Shown one piece after another: positions 15,967 to 24,604 of a DNA stretch of 41,989 nucleotides (position 1 is its first letter; every line of letters starts with the position of its first letter). The translations under genes and the position numbers were made by a program. The notes under the pieces are model-generated. The model saw only the letters and a list, made by a program, of their open reading frames with translations, was not told the DNA's origin and did no database searches. The DNA is taken from contig JAEWBS010000132.1 in assembly GCA_023391005.1 (NCBI GenBank), positions 1-41,989 of the forward strand. Direction: 5' to 3'. Source of the DNA: Bacillota bacterium (GTDB lineage Bacteria > Bacillota > Clostridia > Oscillospirales > Ruminococcaceae).

Positions 15967-18198
15967 TCAATATTTCTCCTGATTTATATCAGCGTTCAAC
16001 GAAAATCCGGTGCTTTCGTTGAGACTGCTGTAAGAAAACACGGCATCATGGGCCGACCGCGCTTCCTCTCTGAGCTGAAAGCGTCCCACGAGATTTTTCA
16101 TCATCTGTGCCTGACCGCTAAGCTCCTCGCTGGCCGCGGCGCTCTCTTCGGCAGTCGCCGAGTTGGTCTGCACCACCGCCGAGATTTGTTCTACGCCTGC
16201 CGTAATCTGTGTGATGGCGTACGACTGCTCCTCAGATGCTTTTGCAATCTGCCGGATCGTTTTATCCACCGTCTCGGACTTGGCGACCACCGCGCGCAGT
16301 GAATCGGCCGTTTCGGACGCGTGTTTAGTGCCATTTGCTACAGCGCTGATCGCCCCTTCGATCAGTCCGGTGGTGTTTTTCGCCGCTTCGGCGCACTTTC
16401 CGGCAAGGTTACGCACTTCATCCGCCACCACGGCAAAGCCCTTTCCGGCGTCGCCCGCGCGGGCGGCTTCCACCGCCGCGTTCAATGCGAGAATATTCGT
16501 CTGGAAAGCGATGTCGTCGATTGTTTTGATAATTTTACCGATCTCGGTGGAAGCGCCCGCGATCTCGTTCATCGCCGACATCAGCGCATCCATATGTGCG
16601 TTGCTTTCTTTGACGCCGGTTCCGGCCTCGTCAGAAAGACGGTTGGCCAGCGCCGCATTCTGGGCGTTTTCTTCGACCCGCTGCGAAACTTCCAACAGCG
16701 TTGCCGACAGCTCCTCGACCGAGCTGGCCTGCTCGGTGGCGCCCTGACTGAGCGCCTGCGCGCTGACAGAGACCTGATCCGATCCCGCCGACACCTGACC
16801 GGCCGCTGTATCAATCTCGGCAAGGGTGCCGCTCAGATTGCGGTTGATGCCGCGAATAGCCAGCAGAATATTGTGATAATCGCCGACATAGTTGTCCTCA
16901 TACTGGGTGGCAAGGCGGAAATTCCCCTTGGACATCTCGCCAAGCAGATAGCTCACATCCGAGATGATCATCTTCAAGCGCTCCGACATCTCGCCAAACG
17001 CTCTGGTTAGGATGCCGATTTCGTCTTCAGAACGCACATCCACATGAATATCCAGCTCGCCGCTAACGATTTTTTCAGCTGCCGTCACCACCCCGTTGAG
17101 GGGGCTTAGCATCCGCTTTAAAAGAAAGATGACCGAAACGATAATAAGCGCAAGGGCAGTCAGGGCGATGCCGACCATCATCGTAATCAGGCGGATGACC
17201 GCCTTGTCAAGATCGGATTTCTGTAGGGCGGTGGAGGACCACCACGTCTCGGCCCCGGCCTCAATAGGATAGTAATACTGCAGCACGGTGGCGCCGTTGT
17301 TGTTGGATTCAAAACGAAAGGCGTTGCCCGCCTGCATTTTTTCATGAACTTGGCGATAGACTTCGCTGCCCAGAACGTCCTGCAGCGACGTGCCGACCAA
17401 GTCCTTCGATTTGCTGTCGTACACAATGGTGCCTTGTGCTGTCAGAATATCGGTGGACAACGTGGGGTATTTTTCGTTTTTGGCGTTTTCATTTTCAAAA
17501 CGGTCGACATCGACGTCCACCACAATCACGCCTTGGGTTTTGCCGCCCGATACAATCGGAAAGGACGCCGTGATCATCGTAATATCCTGTTCAACGTAAG
17601 GCTCGGTGAACACCACCTTTTGACTTGCTGCCGCCGGGGCGTAATAGTCCTGCTGGCTGTAATCGGCATGGGCGCCCTCGGACTCTACCGTCTTATTATT
17701 GGCGTTCTCTTTATTGATGTAGAGCGAATAGTCTTTAACGGTGGGATCGTAGGCATAGGGCTCAAACATGGCGCCGATGCCATAAATATCGGGATTATTC
17801 TTAACAATCGACCAAGCGTTATATAAAATATAATTTTCTACCTCATAGTTGATATCGATGAGATCCGCATCATAAGCGACACTTTTTTGTGTGGGAAAAG
17901 GCACCTTGTTCCCCTCTTCATCCACGGCCTGTGTGGCAAGCATTTTGTCATACCGCACATAGGAATCCTCAAGATAATCCTGAAGATTGTGCGCGACATT
18001 TGTCGCGTCGTCAAATATGCCCTGCATAATAATCCCGTTTTGTGCTGAAATACCTGCAAATTCATCGTCAACCGCACTGGTTAATTCCTTGCCGGCCGAT
18101 ATGGCCGACATCGCAATGAGTATGGCCAGCGCAATTGTCAGGATTATTGCAATTGCCAGAGATGTTTTGGTGGCTAATTTCATTTTCTTGAGGTTCAT
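15967..18198 (-). CDS. Methyl-accepting chemotaxis protein (dCache sensor)
   Basis: A 743-aa chemoreceptor starting at ATG 18198 behind AAAGGAG. A membrane helix (about 12-33) precedes a large extracellular region (about 40-330) with the YYAPAAASQKVVFTEPYVEQ and FPIVSGGKTQGVIVVDVDV features of a double Cache domain, which binds small molecules directly, often amino acids or organic acids. A second helix (about 338-360), HAMP and the signalling domain with DDIAFQTNILALNAAVEAAR follow. The signalling core closely resembles that of the receptor at 12470, but the sensor halves are unrelated. Its upstream region contains a putative invertible DNA segment, so expression may be phase-variable. Confidence 0.94.
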   Translation of the reverse strand: MNLKKMKLATKTSLAIAIILTIALAILIAMSAISAGKELTSAVDDEFAGISAQNGIIMQGIFDDATNVAHNLQDYLEDSYVRYDKMLATQAVDEEGNKVPFPTQKSVAYDADLIDINYEVENYILYNAWSIVKNNPDIYGIGAMFEPYAYDPTVKDYSLYINKENANNKTVESEGAHADYSQQDYYAPAAASQKVVFTEPYVEQDITMITASFPIVSGGKTQGVIVVDVDVDRFENENAKNEKYPTLSTDILTAQGTIVYDSKSKDLVGTSLQDVLGSEVYRQVHEKMQAGNAFRFESNNNGATVLQYYYPIEAGAETWWSSTALQKSDLDKAVIRLITMMVGIALTALALIIVSVIFLLKRMLSPLNGVVTAAEKIVSGELDIHVDVRSEDEIGILTRAFGEMSERLKMIISDVSYLLGEMSKGNFRLATQYEDNYVGDYHNILLAIRGINRNLSGTLAEIDTAAGQVSAGSDQVSVSAQALSQGATEQASSVEELSATLLEVSQRVEENAQNAALANRLSDEAGTGVKESNAHMDALMSAMNEIAGASTEIGKIIKTIDDIAFQTNILALNAAVEAARAGDAGKGFAVVADEVRNLAGKCAEAAKNTTGLIEGAISAVANGTKHASETADSLRAVVAKSETVDKTIRQIAKASEEQSYAITQITAGVEQISAVVQTNSATAEESAAASEELSGQAQMMKNLVGRFQLREEARSAHDAVFSYSSLNESTGFSLNADINQEKY

Positions 18199-18310
18199 GT
18201 CATTCTCCTTTAATTTGATGTCTTATGAGCGCGTGCTGTTGTGTTATACGCAATTGTATAAAGCTGGTACCAATAAAAGATGTGCTATGAAGGTGATGAC
18301 CCTTTTTAAC

Positions 18311-18486
18311 AAAAAGGTACACCTATATGGCATAAAAATACTGTGCCAATGGTTATATAAATGTAATAAAAACTCTGAAACTAATACCAAAGTTCGATTA
18401 ATTCTTGTTGTAATTTGTCGAATTGTAGTTTATGATGTATAAGTTAATATATAAGAAATTTTTTTGTTATAAAGGTGTACCTTTTT
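18311..18486. repeat. Inverted crossover-like sites bounding a 150-bp putative invertible segment
   Basis: AAAAAGGTACACCT at 18311-18324 recurs as its exact complement at 18473-18486; extended to 18 bp, 17 match. Each site is itself a dyad (AGGT, central dinucleotide, ACCT), the build of a serine-recombinase crossover site. When the two are aligned in inverted orientation the central dinucleotide is the same (AC). That geometry predicts inversion, not deletion, of the roughly 150 bp between them. The segment lies between the divergent chemoreceptor and recombinase genes. A second internal dyad, TTCGA...TCGAA (about 18393-18422), may bind an accessory protein. Confidence 0.6.
18408..18436 (+). 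promoter_or_regulatory. Predicted promoter inside the invertible segment, facing the recombinase
   Basis: TTGTAA and TATGAT are 17 bp apart and read rightwards in the present orientation. Inversion would turn them towards the chemoreceptor gene. This is a motif match only in AT-rich DNA. Confidence 0.4.
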
Positions 18487-18553
18487 ATCATTCATTGCTT
18501 TTTGCAATAATTTTGACGTCTCTCTGCCATAATAAAAGGTAGGGAGGTTTTTT

Positions 18554-19174
18554 ATGAAGACGTTTTATGGATATATGCGCGTATCTTCGTTGGACCAAAA
18601 TATTGGCAGGCAAAAGAAAGAGCTTTTACGCTGGGGTATTCTTGAGAAGAATCTGTTTTGTGACAAATTGTCAGGAAAGGATTTTAACCGCCCGCAATAC
18701 CAAAGACTCAAACGCAAGCTCAAGGATGGCGATGTGCTCGTCGTAAAAAGCATCGATCGTTTGGGCCGAAACTATGACGACATACAGGACGAATGGCGTG
18801 AGATTGTCAAAAGCAAAAAGGCTGATATCGTGATTTTGGATATGCCGATTCTCGATACCCGAACAAACAAAGATTTGATCGGCACCCTGATTTCAGATAT
18901 CGTCCTACAGCTTCTGTCGTACGTCGCGCAGGCCGAACGGGAGAATATCCGGCAGCGGCAGGCGGAAGGAATTGCGCTGGCAAAAGCGCAGGGAAAGCAT
19001 TTAGGACGTTTTCCGACGCCAATTCCCGAGGACTTTTACCCTGTCTATGAAAAATGGATGCAACGTTTTTATACGCTGGAAACCGCCAGTCAAAAGCTGG
19101 GCGTTACAGTCAGCCAATTTCGTACCATGATTAAAAAGCACACAAGATCGCTCGCACGCAAAGAGCCCGAGTGA
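18554..19174 (+). CDS. Small serine recombinase (resolvase/invertase family)
   Basis: A 206-aa site-specific recombinase of resolvase/invertase size. The N-terminal catalytic domain has YMRVSS with the nucleophile Ser11, and SIDRLGRNYDDI with the active-site arginines. A long E-helix region (about 100-140) and a C-terminal helix-turn-helix (ETASQKLGVTVSQFRTMIKK) follow. The start ATG sits behind AGGGAGG. It is a single gene with no transposon genes or resolution array around it. The right-hand crossover-like site lies 67 bp upstream, which fits a dedicated DNA invertase, but a relic resolvase is possible. Confidence 0.92.
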   Translation: MKTFYGYMRVSSLDQNIGRQKKELLRWGILEKNLFCDKLSGKDFNRPQYQRLKRKLKDGDVLVVKSIDRLGRNYDDIQDEWREIVKSKKADIVILDMPILDTRTNKDLIGTLISDIVLQLLSYVAQAERENIRQRQAEGIALAKAQGKHLGRFPTPIPEDFYPVYEKWMQRFYTLETASQKLGVTVSQFRTMIKKHTRSLARKEPE

Positions 19175-19328
19175 AAGCGGTTGCATACCGTATGGAGTCA
19201 TACCATCACTTTTGTGATGCGGCTTTGCCACCGCGCTTTTTAGACACCTCACGCACGGGCTGCCGCGGAAAAAAGGCAATATTTGAAGATGGGGCCGCCA
19301 CCTGAGCCGCCGCCCCAACGCATCGACA

Positions 19329-19361
19329 AAACAGACCTCCCCCGGCGGGGCAGGTCTGTTT
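19329..19361. terminator. Strong GC-rich hairpin downstream of the recombinase
   Basis: AAACAGACCT pairs with AGGTCTGTTT, and inside it CCCC pairs with GGGG around a GGC loop, with one C-C mismatch between them. It lacks a long T-run, so termination is likely but not certain. No gene is seen in 19175-19500. Confidence 0.45.
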
Positions 19362-19504
19362 GGCGTTATTATGTAAAGCAAAAGAAGAAGCTGTGCCATT
19401 ATTCGGGCGTAGCTGATGCGGCGCGGGGTTTGGCCGTGCTAATCCCTTATATAACATGCTGGAGGACGCAGAAGATATTTTTTATCAAGTGAGAAAAAGT
19501 CAAT

Positions 19505-19547
19505 TTGACATCAATAATAATATTGGATACAATGTTATTTGCAACAT
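19505..19547 (+). promoter_or_regulatory. Promoter and dyad upstream of the DUF1847-GntR operon
   Basis: A perfect TTGACA and TACAAT lie 17 bp apart (19505-19533). The dyad ATGTT-N6-AACAT (19532-19547) abuts the -10 and would block transcription if bound; the two GntR proteins of the same operon are the obvious candidates. Confidence 0.6.
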
Positions 19548-19567
19548 AGTCAGAGGAGGTTTTGTTT

Positions 19568-20194
19568 ATGTACACCTGCGCAAACTGTGCGGTTTTAGCT
19601 TGCGGAAGTCCGGACCACGACAAAATGCCGGCCAACTGTCCCATGCGCAATGAATCCACGATGAATAACGCCTTTAATCAATATGACGATAATAAAGCGT
19701 TCTATATCGCCTCCTCCGAGATAGAGGGCATCGGATATGGCAAATGGCCCCGCTTGCGTGAGGTCGTCGAGTTCTGCAAGCGTATGAACTATGAAAAAAT
19801 CGGCATGGCGTTTTGCAGGGGGTTACGGCAAGAAGCCAAGGTGATCAACCGTATTCTTACGGAGAACGGCCTACAGGTTGTATCGGTCATCTGTAAAACA
19901 GGCGGCATCGCCAAGGAACAGGCCGGTATTCCGCAAAACAAAAAAATCAATCCCAACGCTTTCGAGCCGATGTGTAACCCCATCGCTCAGGCCCAGCTGC
20001 TCAATGACCAGAATACCGAGTTTAATATTGCAGTTGGATTGTGTGTGGGTCACGACTCGCTGTTTTTTAAATATTCTGAGGCGCCGGTGACGGTATTAAT
20101 TGCCAAGGACCGCGTTTTGGCGCATAATCCGGCGGGCGCGGTTTACTGTGCCGACGGGTATTTTAAAGCAAAGCTATCATCGCGGGAGGCGTAA
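19568..20194 (+). CDS. DUF1847 family protein with N-terminal metal-binding cysteines
   Basis: The start is ATG 19568, nine bases after GGAGG, giving 208 aa. The N-terminus YTCANCAVLACGSPD...ANCPM has the cysteine cluster of DUF1847, a mostly clostridial family of unknown function thought to bind metal. The rest, with IGMAFCRGLRQEAKVI and NIAVGLCVGHDSLFFKYSEAPVTVL, matches the family's conserved core. It is the first gene of an operon with two GntR regulators; the next start follows its stop by three bases. Confidence 0.8.
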   Translation: MYTCANCAVLACGSPDHDKMPANCPMRNESTMNNAFNQYDDNKAFYIASSEIEGIGYGKWPRLREVVEFCKRMNYEKIGMAFCRGLRQEAKVINRILTENGLQVVSVICKTGGIAKEQAGIPQNKKINPNAFEPMCNPIAQAQLLNDQNTEFNIAVGLCVGHDSLFFKYSEAPVTVLIAKDRVLAHNPAGAVYCADGYFKAKLSSREA

Positions 20195-20197
20195 CCG

Positions 20198-20785
20198 TTG
20201 GAGAAGATAGGAAACCGCCAGACCAAAGACCGCATTGCCGACATGCTGCGGGAGGAGATTCTGTCCGGTCGCATGGCAGACGGTACGGAGCTGACACAGG
20301 AGCAGTTGGCCGACCGGCTTGAGGTGTCTCGCATGCCCGTGCGTGAGGCATTGCAGACCTTGGAACTCGAGGGCTTGCTGCTTCGGCTGCCAAACCGCCA
20401 TATGCAGATTGTTGGCTTAAATAAAAAGTCCGTATCCCAAAATATGCGGCTCGTTGCGGCGGCTGAGCTTGAAATTGCTATGATTATTCTCGAGCAGGCG
20501 CATGACCCTATAAAAGCCAATTCCAGTGGAGATTCTGAGCATTTTCATCGATGGCTTTTACAGCATATTGAGAACCCCTATCTTGTGCAGACCTATAAAC
20601 GACTGCTAAACGGCTATCCGCTATACATTTTAAAGCATGCCAAATCCGATAGGTTCACCGCGCAAACACAGATGATCTGCGACGCGTTTAACCGCCGCGA
20701 CGCAGCGGCGCTCACCCACGCTATACGACAATATTATGCGGACATGGCCGCCGAAATTATCAAGCGCTCCGAAGGAGATTTGTAA
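20198..20785 (+). CDS. GntR family transcriptional regulator
   Basis: A 195-aa protein starting at TTG 20198 behind GGGAGG. A later ATG would cut into the first helix of the DNA-binding domain, so TTG is preferred. The N-terminal winged helix-turn-helix (LTQEQLADRLEVSRMPVREALQ) is of the FadR/FCD type, followed by an all-helical effector domain of about 120 residues that is shorter than typical FCD. It overlaps the next gene by one base (TAATG). Targets are likely its own operon or the tartrate genes downstream. Confidence 0.85.
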   Translation: MEKIGNRQTKDRIADMLREEILSGRMADGTELTQEQLADRLEVSRMPVREALQTLELEGLLLRLPNRHMQIVGLNKKSVSQNMRLVAAAELEIAMIILEQAHDPIKANSSGDSEHFHRWLLQHIENPYLVQTYKRLLNGYPLYILKHAKSDRFTAQTQMICDAFNRRDAAALTHAIRQYYADMAAEIIKRSEGDL

Positions 20786-21429
20786 TGAACAATTTAAAAC
20801 CGATCAAGCTGCTACCGGCGCGTGAACGCGTTGCGTCGGTGCTGCGCAAAGCCATTCTGTCCAAAGAGCTGACCGAGGGTACCGTTATCACGCTGGATGG
20901 AATCGCCTCTCAGCTTGAGGTATCCAGCACGCCGGTGCGGGAAGCGTTTCAGATATTATCGCGCGAGGGGCTGATCAAGCAGCGCCCAAACAAAGGAGCC
21001 GAGGTGCTGGGTATCAGCCCGAAATTCATCCGGGACCATTACGAAACCCGCGCCGTTTTAGAAGCCGCCTGCGCGGCGGCGGTCTGCCGCAACGGAGCGG
21101 ATATCTCCGATATTGAAAATGCCTTTAATAAAGGATGGGAGGCGATCGAAGAAGCGAACTTCTCAATCTATTCCAACTATAATCAGGCCTTTCATTTCGC
21201 CCTGTGGGAAGCGGCGGGCAACGACAAAATTAAGGCCCTGCTGTCTGAGATGTGGAACGGTCTGTCGATGGGACACAAGGTAACCGAAGAGGAATATGCC
21301 AAAATCTCGGTCGCGGAGCACCGGCAGATTCTGGACGCCGTGCTTGCGCGGGATGCGCAGACGGCGCAGCAGCGGATGCACGCGCATATTATGCGAAGCC
21401 TTGAAAGCATTATGACACACTTTGAATGA
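20785..21429 (+). CDS. GntR family transcriptional regulator (FCD type)
   Basis: A 214-aa regulator with the N-terminal HTH (ITLDGIASQLEVSSTPVREAFQ) and a helical FCD-like ligand domain containing NQAFHFALWEAAGN and AEHRQILDAV, whose histidines often hold a metal and an organic acid ligand. It is translationally coupled to the preceding GntR gene. Two related regulators in tandem just upstream of a tartrate operon suggest organic-acid sensing, possibly as a heteromer. That role is inferred. Confidence 0.88.
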   Translation: MNNLKPIKLLPARERVASVLRKAILSKELTEGTVITLDGIASQLEVSSTPVREAFQILSREGLIKQRPNKGAEVLGISPKFIRDHYETRAVLEAACAAAVCRNGADISDIENAFNKGWEAIEEANFSIYSNYNQAFHFALWEAAGNDKIKALLSEMWNGLSMGHKVTEEEYAKISVAEHRQILDAVLARDAQTAQQRMHAHIMRSLESIMTHFE

Positions 21430-22140
21430 GCGCCGACTTGCGAGCGTCGGCACGTTCTGCTTATCAATAGAACGGTAGCCCAACTGCTTGTACAAGACAA
21501 ACACCGCTTTATAGTCAAACCATAAGCGCCTATATGATTTCTTTGACACTGCTATGATAAAGTAGTCCGCCGGGCCGCCTGTCTTTTCTGCCACGCTTTT
21601 AAGCAGCGTTGTATCTGTGAAACACCAATGACCTCCCTTAGCTTTTGATTGGCATTTTACGCCATAGGCATACGCTTTTAGCAGTTGTGTTAAAAGGATA
21701 AAAGGTGTTTGGCGCTGCCGCGCAAGAACGGCCCCCAACCCCAACCCCCTGGCCCCCACATGGGACCGAGGGGAACGGTGGAGCCGCAGCGGGCATCCAT
21801 GCCGCCCGCTGCGATCAGCGCAGCCGTTCGACCGCGAGCGCGCATAGATGCGAGCGATCAGCCCCCCCTGAGGGGGCTTAAAGAAATACGGTTCTAGGTG
21901 ATTGTAGGCCCTACGTGATAAAGTTGACTACCCACGCACCGTTAGTTGGGCGCGCATCCAGACTCGTTACGTGATTATGCGCGCCAATTATGTTGTTCGG
22001 CCTCTTGGGGCACGGTGGCGCTTCCATCGCGCCGCCGTGCGGGTAGATATGAAATAAGTACAGCGCGGCTGAAACTAGTTCTCCAAGGTGCCCACGCCAT
22101 TGAGAACGCGCATGGAAAAAAGCTTATCCAAAGCTGTATA
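21430..22140. other. Long gap with a possible decayed gene and GC-rich palindromic sequence
   Basis: On the minus strand 21759-21430 is open for about 110 codons and reads protein-like (KGGHWCFTDTTLLKSVAEKTG), then runs on antisense into the GntR gene, with no proper start or family match. 21780-21900 is GC-rich, unlike its surroundings, with a GCAGCGGGC/GCCCGCTGC hairpin (21788-21814). I can assign no function. It may be debris of a lost element. Confidence 0.25.
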
Positions 22141-22150
22141 TCAGTTTTTA

Positions 22151-22200
22151 CAATGCGTGTGCGCCGACTTGTTAGAGTCAGCGCACGCATTGTTGTTTTT
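22151..22200 (+). terminator. Terminator upstream of the tartrate operon
   Basis: CAATGC and GTGCGC pair with GCGCAC and GCATTG (GT bulge), and TTGTTTTTG follows on the plus strand. It would insulate the tartrate promoter from the GntR operon. Confidence 0.6.
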
Positions 22201-22253
22201 GTCGAAATTCGGTCTACTTCCATTGTTTGCTTTGCCGAATCTCGGTAAATTGA

Positions 22254-22282
22254 TTGACGCGATAAAACGAAAGTGTTATTAT
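22254..22282 (+). promoter_or_regulatory. Promoter of the tartrate operon
   Basis: TTGACG and TATTAT are 17 bp apart, about 115 bp before the permease start. Confidence 0.6.
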
Positions 22283-22296
22283 AGCATCAACAAATG

Positions 22297-22342
22297 GATA
22301 CATTATCAATTATCATTAATAACAGATAATTTGAGATGTATC
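22297..22342. promoter_or_regulatory. Nested inverted repeats downstream of the tartrate promoter
   Basis: GATACAT (22297-22303) and ATGTATC (22336-22342) are exact complements, and TTATC/GATAA forms an inner pair. Their place just after the promoter suits a repressor site or leader hairpin. The adjacent GntR proteins are candidates. Confidence 0.4.
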
Positions 22343-22399
22343 TAATGTCAGTCTGCCCGATGGGCAAGCTGTTAAAACATATTTTGAGGAGGCAACCGT

Positions 22400-23671
22400 A
22401 TGAGTCCAGTAGCAATCACTTTAATCTTTCTAGCTTTTGCGATTGTGATGTTCGTCTGGGAAAAGATTCCGCTCGCCCTCACCTCCATGATCGTCTGTAT
22501 CGGCCTGATTATGACCGGCGTGCTCGACCCCAAGACGGGGTTTGCAGGCTTTGTCAACACCAACGTCATCCTGTTTGTGGGCATGTTCGTGGTTGGCGGC
22601 GCGCTGTTTGAGACCGGCATGGCCAACAAGATTGGCGGTCTTGTCACACGCTTCGCCAAAACCGAGCGTCAGCTCATCGTCGCAGTCATGACCATCACCG
22701 GCTTGATGTCGGGCTTTTTGTCCAACACCGGCACCGCTGCCGTGCTGATCCCCGTCGTGATCGGTATCGCCGCAAAATCCGGCTTCTCCCGCTCCCGCCT
22801 GCTGATGCCTCTGGTCTTCGCGGCGGCAATGGGCGGCAACCTCTCGCTCATCGGCGCGCCCGGCAACATGATCGCCCAGTCGGCGCTCGAGCCGCTCGGT
22901 CTCAAGTTCGGTTTCTTTGAGTACGGTCTGGTCGGCCTTCCGATTCTGGTAGCCGGCATCATCTACTTTGCGATTTTCGGCCACCGGCTGCTGCCCGCGG
23001 CAAAAGGCGCTACCGACAGCGTCTTCGACGAGCAAATTGATTACAGCAGCGTCCCCCAGTGGAAGCAAACCCTCTCGCTGGTTATTCTGGTGGTTACCGT
23101 CATCGGCATGATCTTTGAAGAGCAAATCGGTATCAAGCTGTATGTCACCAGCAGCATCGGCGCGATTCTTCTGGTTCTGACCGGTGTTATGTCTGAAAAG
23201 CAGGCCTATAAATCGATCGATTTGCAGACCATCTTCCTGTTCGGCGGCACGCTGGCGCTTGCGAGCGCGTTGGAATCTTCCGGCGCAGGCGCGGTGATCG
23301 CCGACACGGTGATCGGCCTGCTCGGCGAGCAAGCCTCCCCCACAGCGCTGCTGTTCGCGGTGCTGCTGATCTCCTCGGTGCTGACCAACTTTATGTCCAA
23401 CACCGCCACGACCGCACTGCTTGTTCCGATCAGCCTCTCGATTGCGACCGGCATGGGCGCCGACCCGCGCGCCGTGCTGATGGCAACGGTTATCGGCGGC
23501 TCGATGGCCTACGCCACGCCGATCGGCATGCCCGCCAACACGATGGTGCTTGCCCCCGGCGGATATAAATTCCGCGACTACACCAAGGCCGGCTTGCCGC
23601 TGATGGTAATCGCGTTTATCTTGAGCATGATTCTGCTCCCGATCTTCTTCCCGTTCTTCCCCAACGCATAA
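22400..23671 (+). CDS. SLC13/DASS family dicarboxylate permease, probable tartrate transporter
   Basis: A 423-aa protein with about 11 membrane helices, starting behind GAGGAGG-like sequence. It has the two inverted-repeat signatures of the DASS fold: SNTGTAAVLIPVV (first half) and SNTATTALLVPISL (second half), which bind sodium and the carboxylate. Relatives carry citrate, succinate or tartrate by symport or antiport. Being first in an operon with ttdA and ttdB, it is most likely the tartrate importer or tartrate/succinate exchanger (TtdT role). It is short for the family but looks complete. Confidence 0.85.
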   Translation: MSPVAITLIFLAFAIVMFVWEKIPLALTSMIVCIGLIMTGVLDPKTGFAGFVNTNVILFVGMFVVGGALFETGMANKIGGLVTRFAKTERQLIVAVMTITGLMSGFLSNTGTAAVLIPVVIGIAAKSGFSRSRLLMPLVFAAAMGGNLSLIGAPGNMIAQSALEPLGLKFGFFEYGLVGLPILVAGIIYFAIFGHRLLPAAKGATDSVFDEQIDYSSVPQWKQTLSLVILVVTVIGMIFEEQIGIKLYVTSSIGAILLVLTGVMSEKQAYKSIDLQTIFLFGGTLALASALESSGAGAVIADTVIGLLGEQASPTALLFAVLLISSVLTNFMSNTATTALLVPISLSIATGMGADPRAVLMATVIGGSMAYATPIGMPANTMVLAPGGYKFRDYTKAGLPLMVIAFILSMILLPIFFPFFPNA

Positions 23672-23704
23672 TAAAACCATAGATACTTAGGAGGAATACG
23701 CCCA

Positions 23705-24604
23705 ATGAATAAAGAACAAAGCGTTCGCAGCATGACCGATATCATGAGCAAGTTTGTTGCCTTCGTAGGCAAAAAGCTGCCTGACGACGTCGAGACAAAG
23801 CTTGCTGAGCTGCGCGGCAAGGAGACCAGCGAGCTGGCCACCACCATTTACGATACCATGTTTCTGAATCAGAAATTGGCGATGGATCTAAACCGCCCCT
23901 GCTGTCAGGACACCGGTGTCCTGCAGTTCTGGGTCAAATGCGGCGCAAGCTTTCCGCTCATCGGCGAGCTTGAGAAGATTCTGACCGACGCCGTGGTCGA
24001 AGCGACCGTGTTCGCGCCGCTGCGCCACAACAGCGTTGAAACCTTTGATGAATACAACACCGGCAAGAACGTCGGCAAAGGCACCCCCACCGTCTTTTGG
24101 GAAATCGTGCCCAACTGTGACACGGCCGAGATCGACGTCTATATGGCGGGCGGCGGCTGCACTCTGCCCGGAAAAGCCATGGTGCTGATGCCGGGCGCGG
24201 GCTACGAGGGCGTCACCCAGTTTGTACTCGACGTCATGACCAGCTACGGACTCAACGCCTGTCCGCCGCTGCTGGTCGGCGTGGGCGTCGCGACCTCGGT
24301 CGAGACGGCGGCACTGCTTTCCAAGAAGGCACTGATGCGCCCCGTCGGCTCCAAAAACCCCAACGAGCGCGCGGCCAAGCTCGAGCAGCTGCTTGAGGAC
24401 GGCATCAACAAGATCGGCCTTGGCCCGCAGGGCATGTCCGGCAACTATTCGGTCATGGGCGTCAACATTGAGAACACGGCGCGGCACCCCTCTACCATCG
24501 GTGTTGCCGTCAACGTGGGCTGCTGGTCCCACCGCAGAGGGCATATCAGCTTTGATAAGGCGCTCAATTACACCATCACCACCCATAAGGAGGCTGCACT
24601 GTAA
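23705..24604 (+). CDS. ttdA: L(+)-tartrate dehydratase, alpha subunit
   Basis: With TtdB it dehydrates L-tartrate to oxaloacetate in the cytoplasm using an oxygen-sensitive 4Fe-4S cluster. The 299-aa protein matches my memory of E. coli TtdA along its whole length, including DLNRPCCQDTG, APLRHNSVE, FDEYNTGKN and YMAGGGCTLPG. Cluster ligands are probably Cys67 (CQDTG), Cys186 (ACPP) and Cys273 (GCWSHRRG). The start lies behind AGGAGG. The stop overlaps the ttdB start by one base. Fumarase is the alternative name, but the YMAGGGCTLPG region is tartrate-dehydratase-like. Confidence 0.9.
   Translation: MNKEQSVRSMTDIMSKFVAFVGKKLPDDVETKLAELRGKETSELATTIYDTMFLNQKLAMDLNRPCCQDTGVLQFWVKCGASFPLIGELEKILTDAVVEATVFAPLRHNSVETFDEYNTGKNVGKGTPTVFWEIVPNCDTAEIDVYMAGGGCTLPGKAMVLMPGAGYEGVTQFVLDVMTSYGLNACPPLLVGVGVATSVETAALLSKKALMRPVGSKNPNERAAKLEQLLEDGINKIGLGPQGMSGNYSVMGVNIENTARHPSTIGVAVNVGCWSHRRGHISFDKALNYTITTHKEAAL

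Noticed and set aside
18554..19174. Transposon resolvase of a Tn3-type element
   Set aside because: There is no transposase, terminal inverted repeat or resistance cargo around it; a stand-alone invertase fits better.
21946..22248. 100-codon plus-strand frame upstream of the tartrate operon
   Set aside because: No ribosome site and no family match; it runs through a terminator hairpin at 22151-22192.
22430..23680. 416-codon minus-strand frame opposite the SLC13 permease
   Set aside because: The peptide is rich in His/Asp/Gln/Arg, the typical mirror of a hydrophobic membrane protein with GC-biased third positions; the permease on the plus strand is clearly real.
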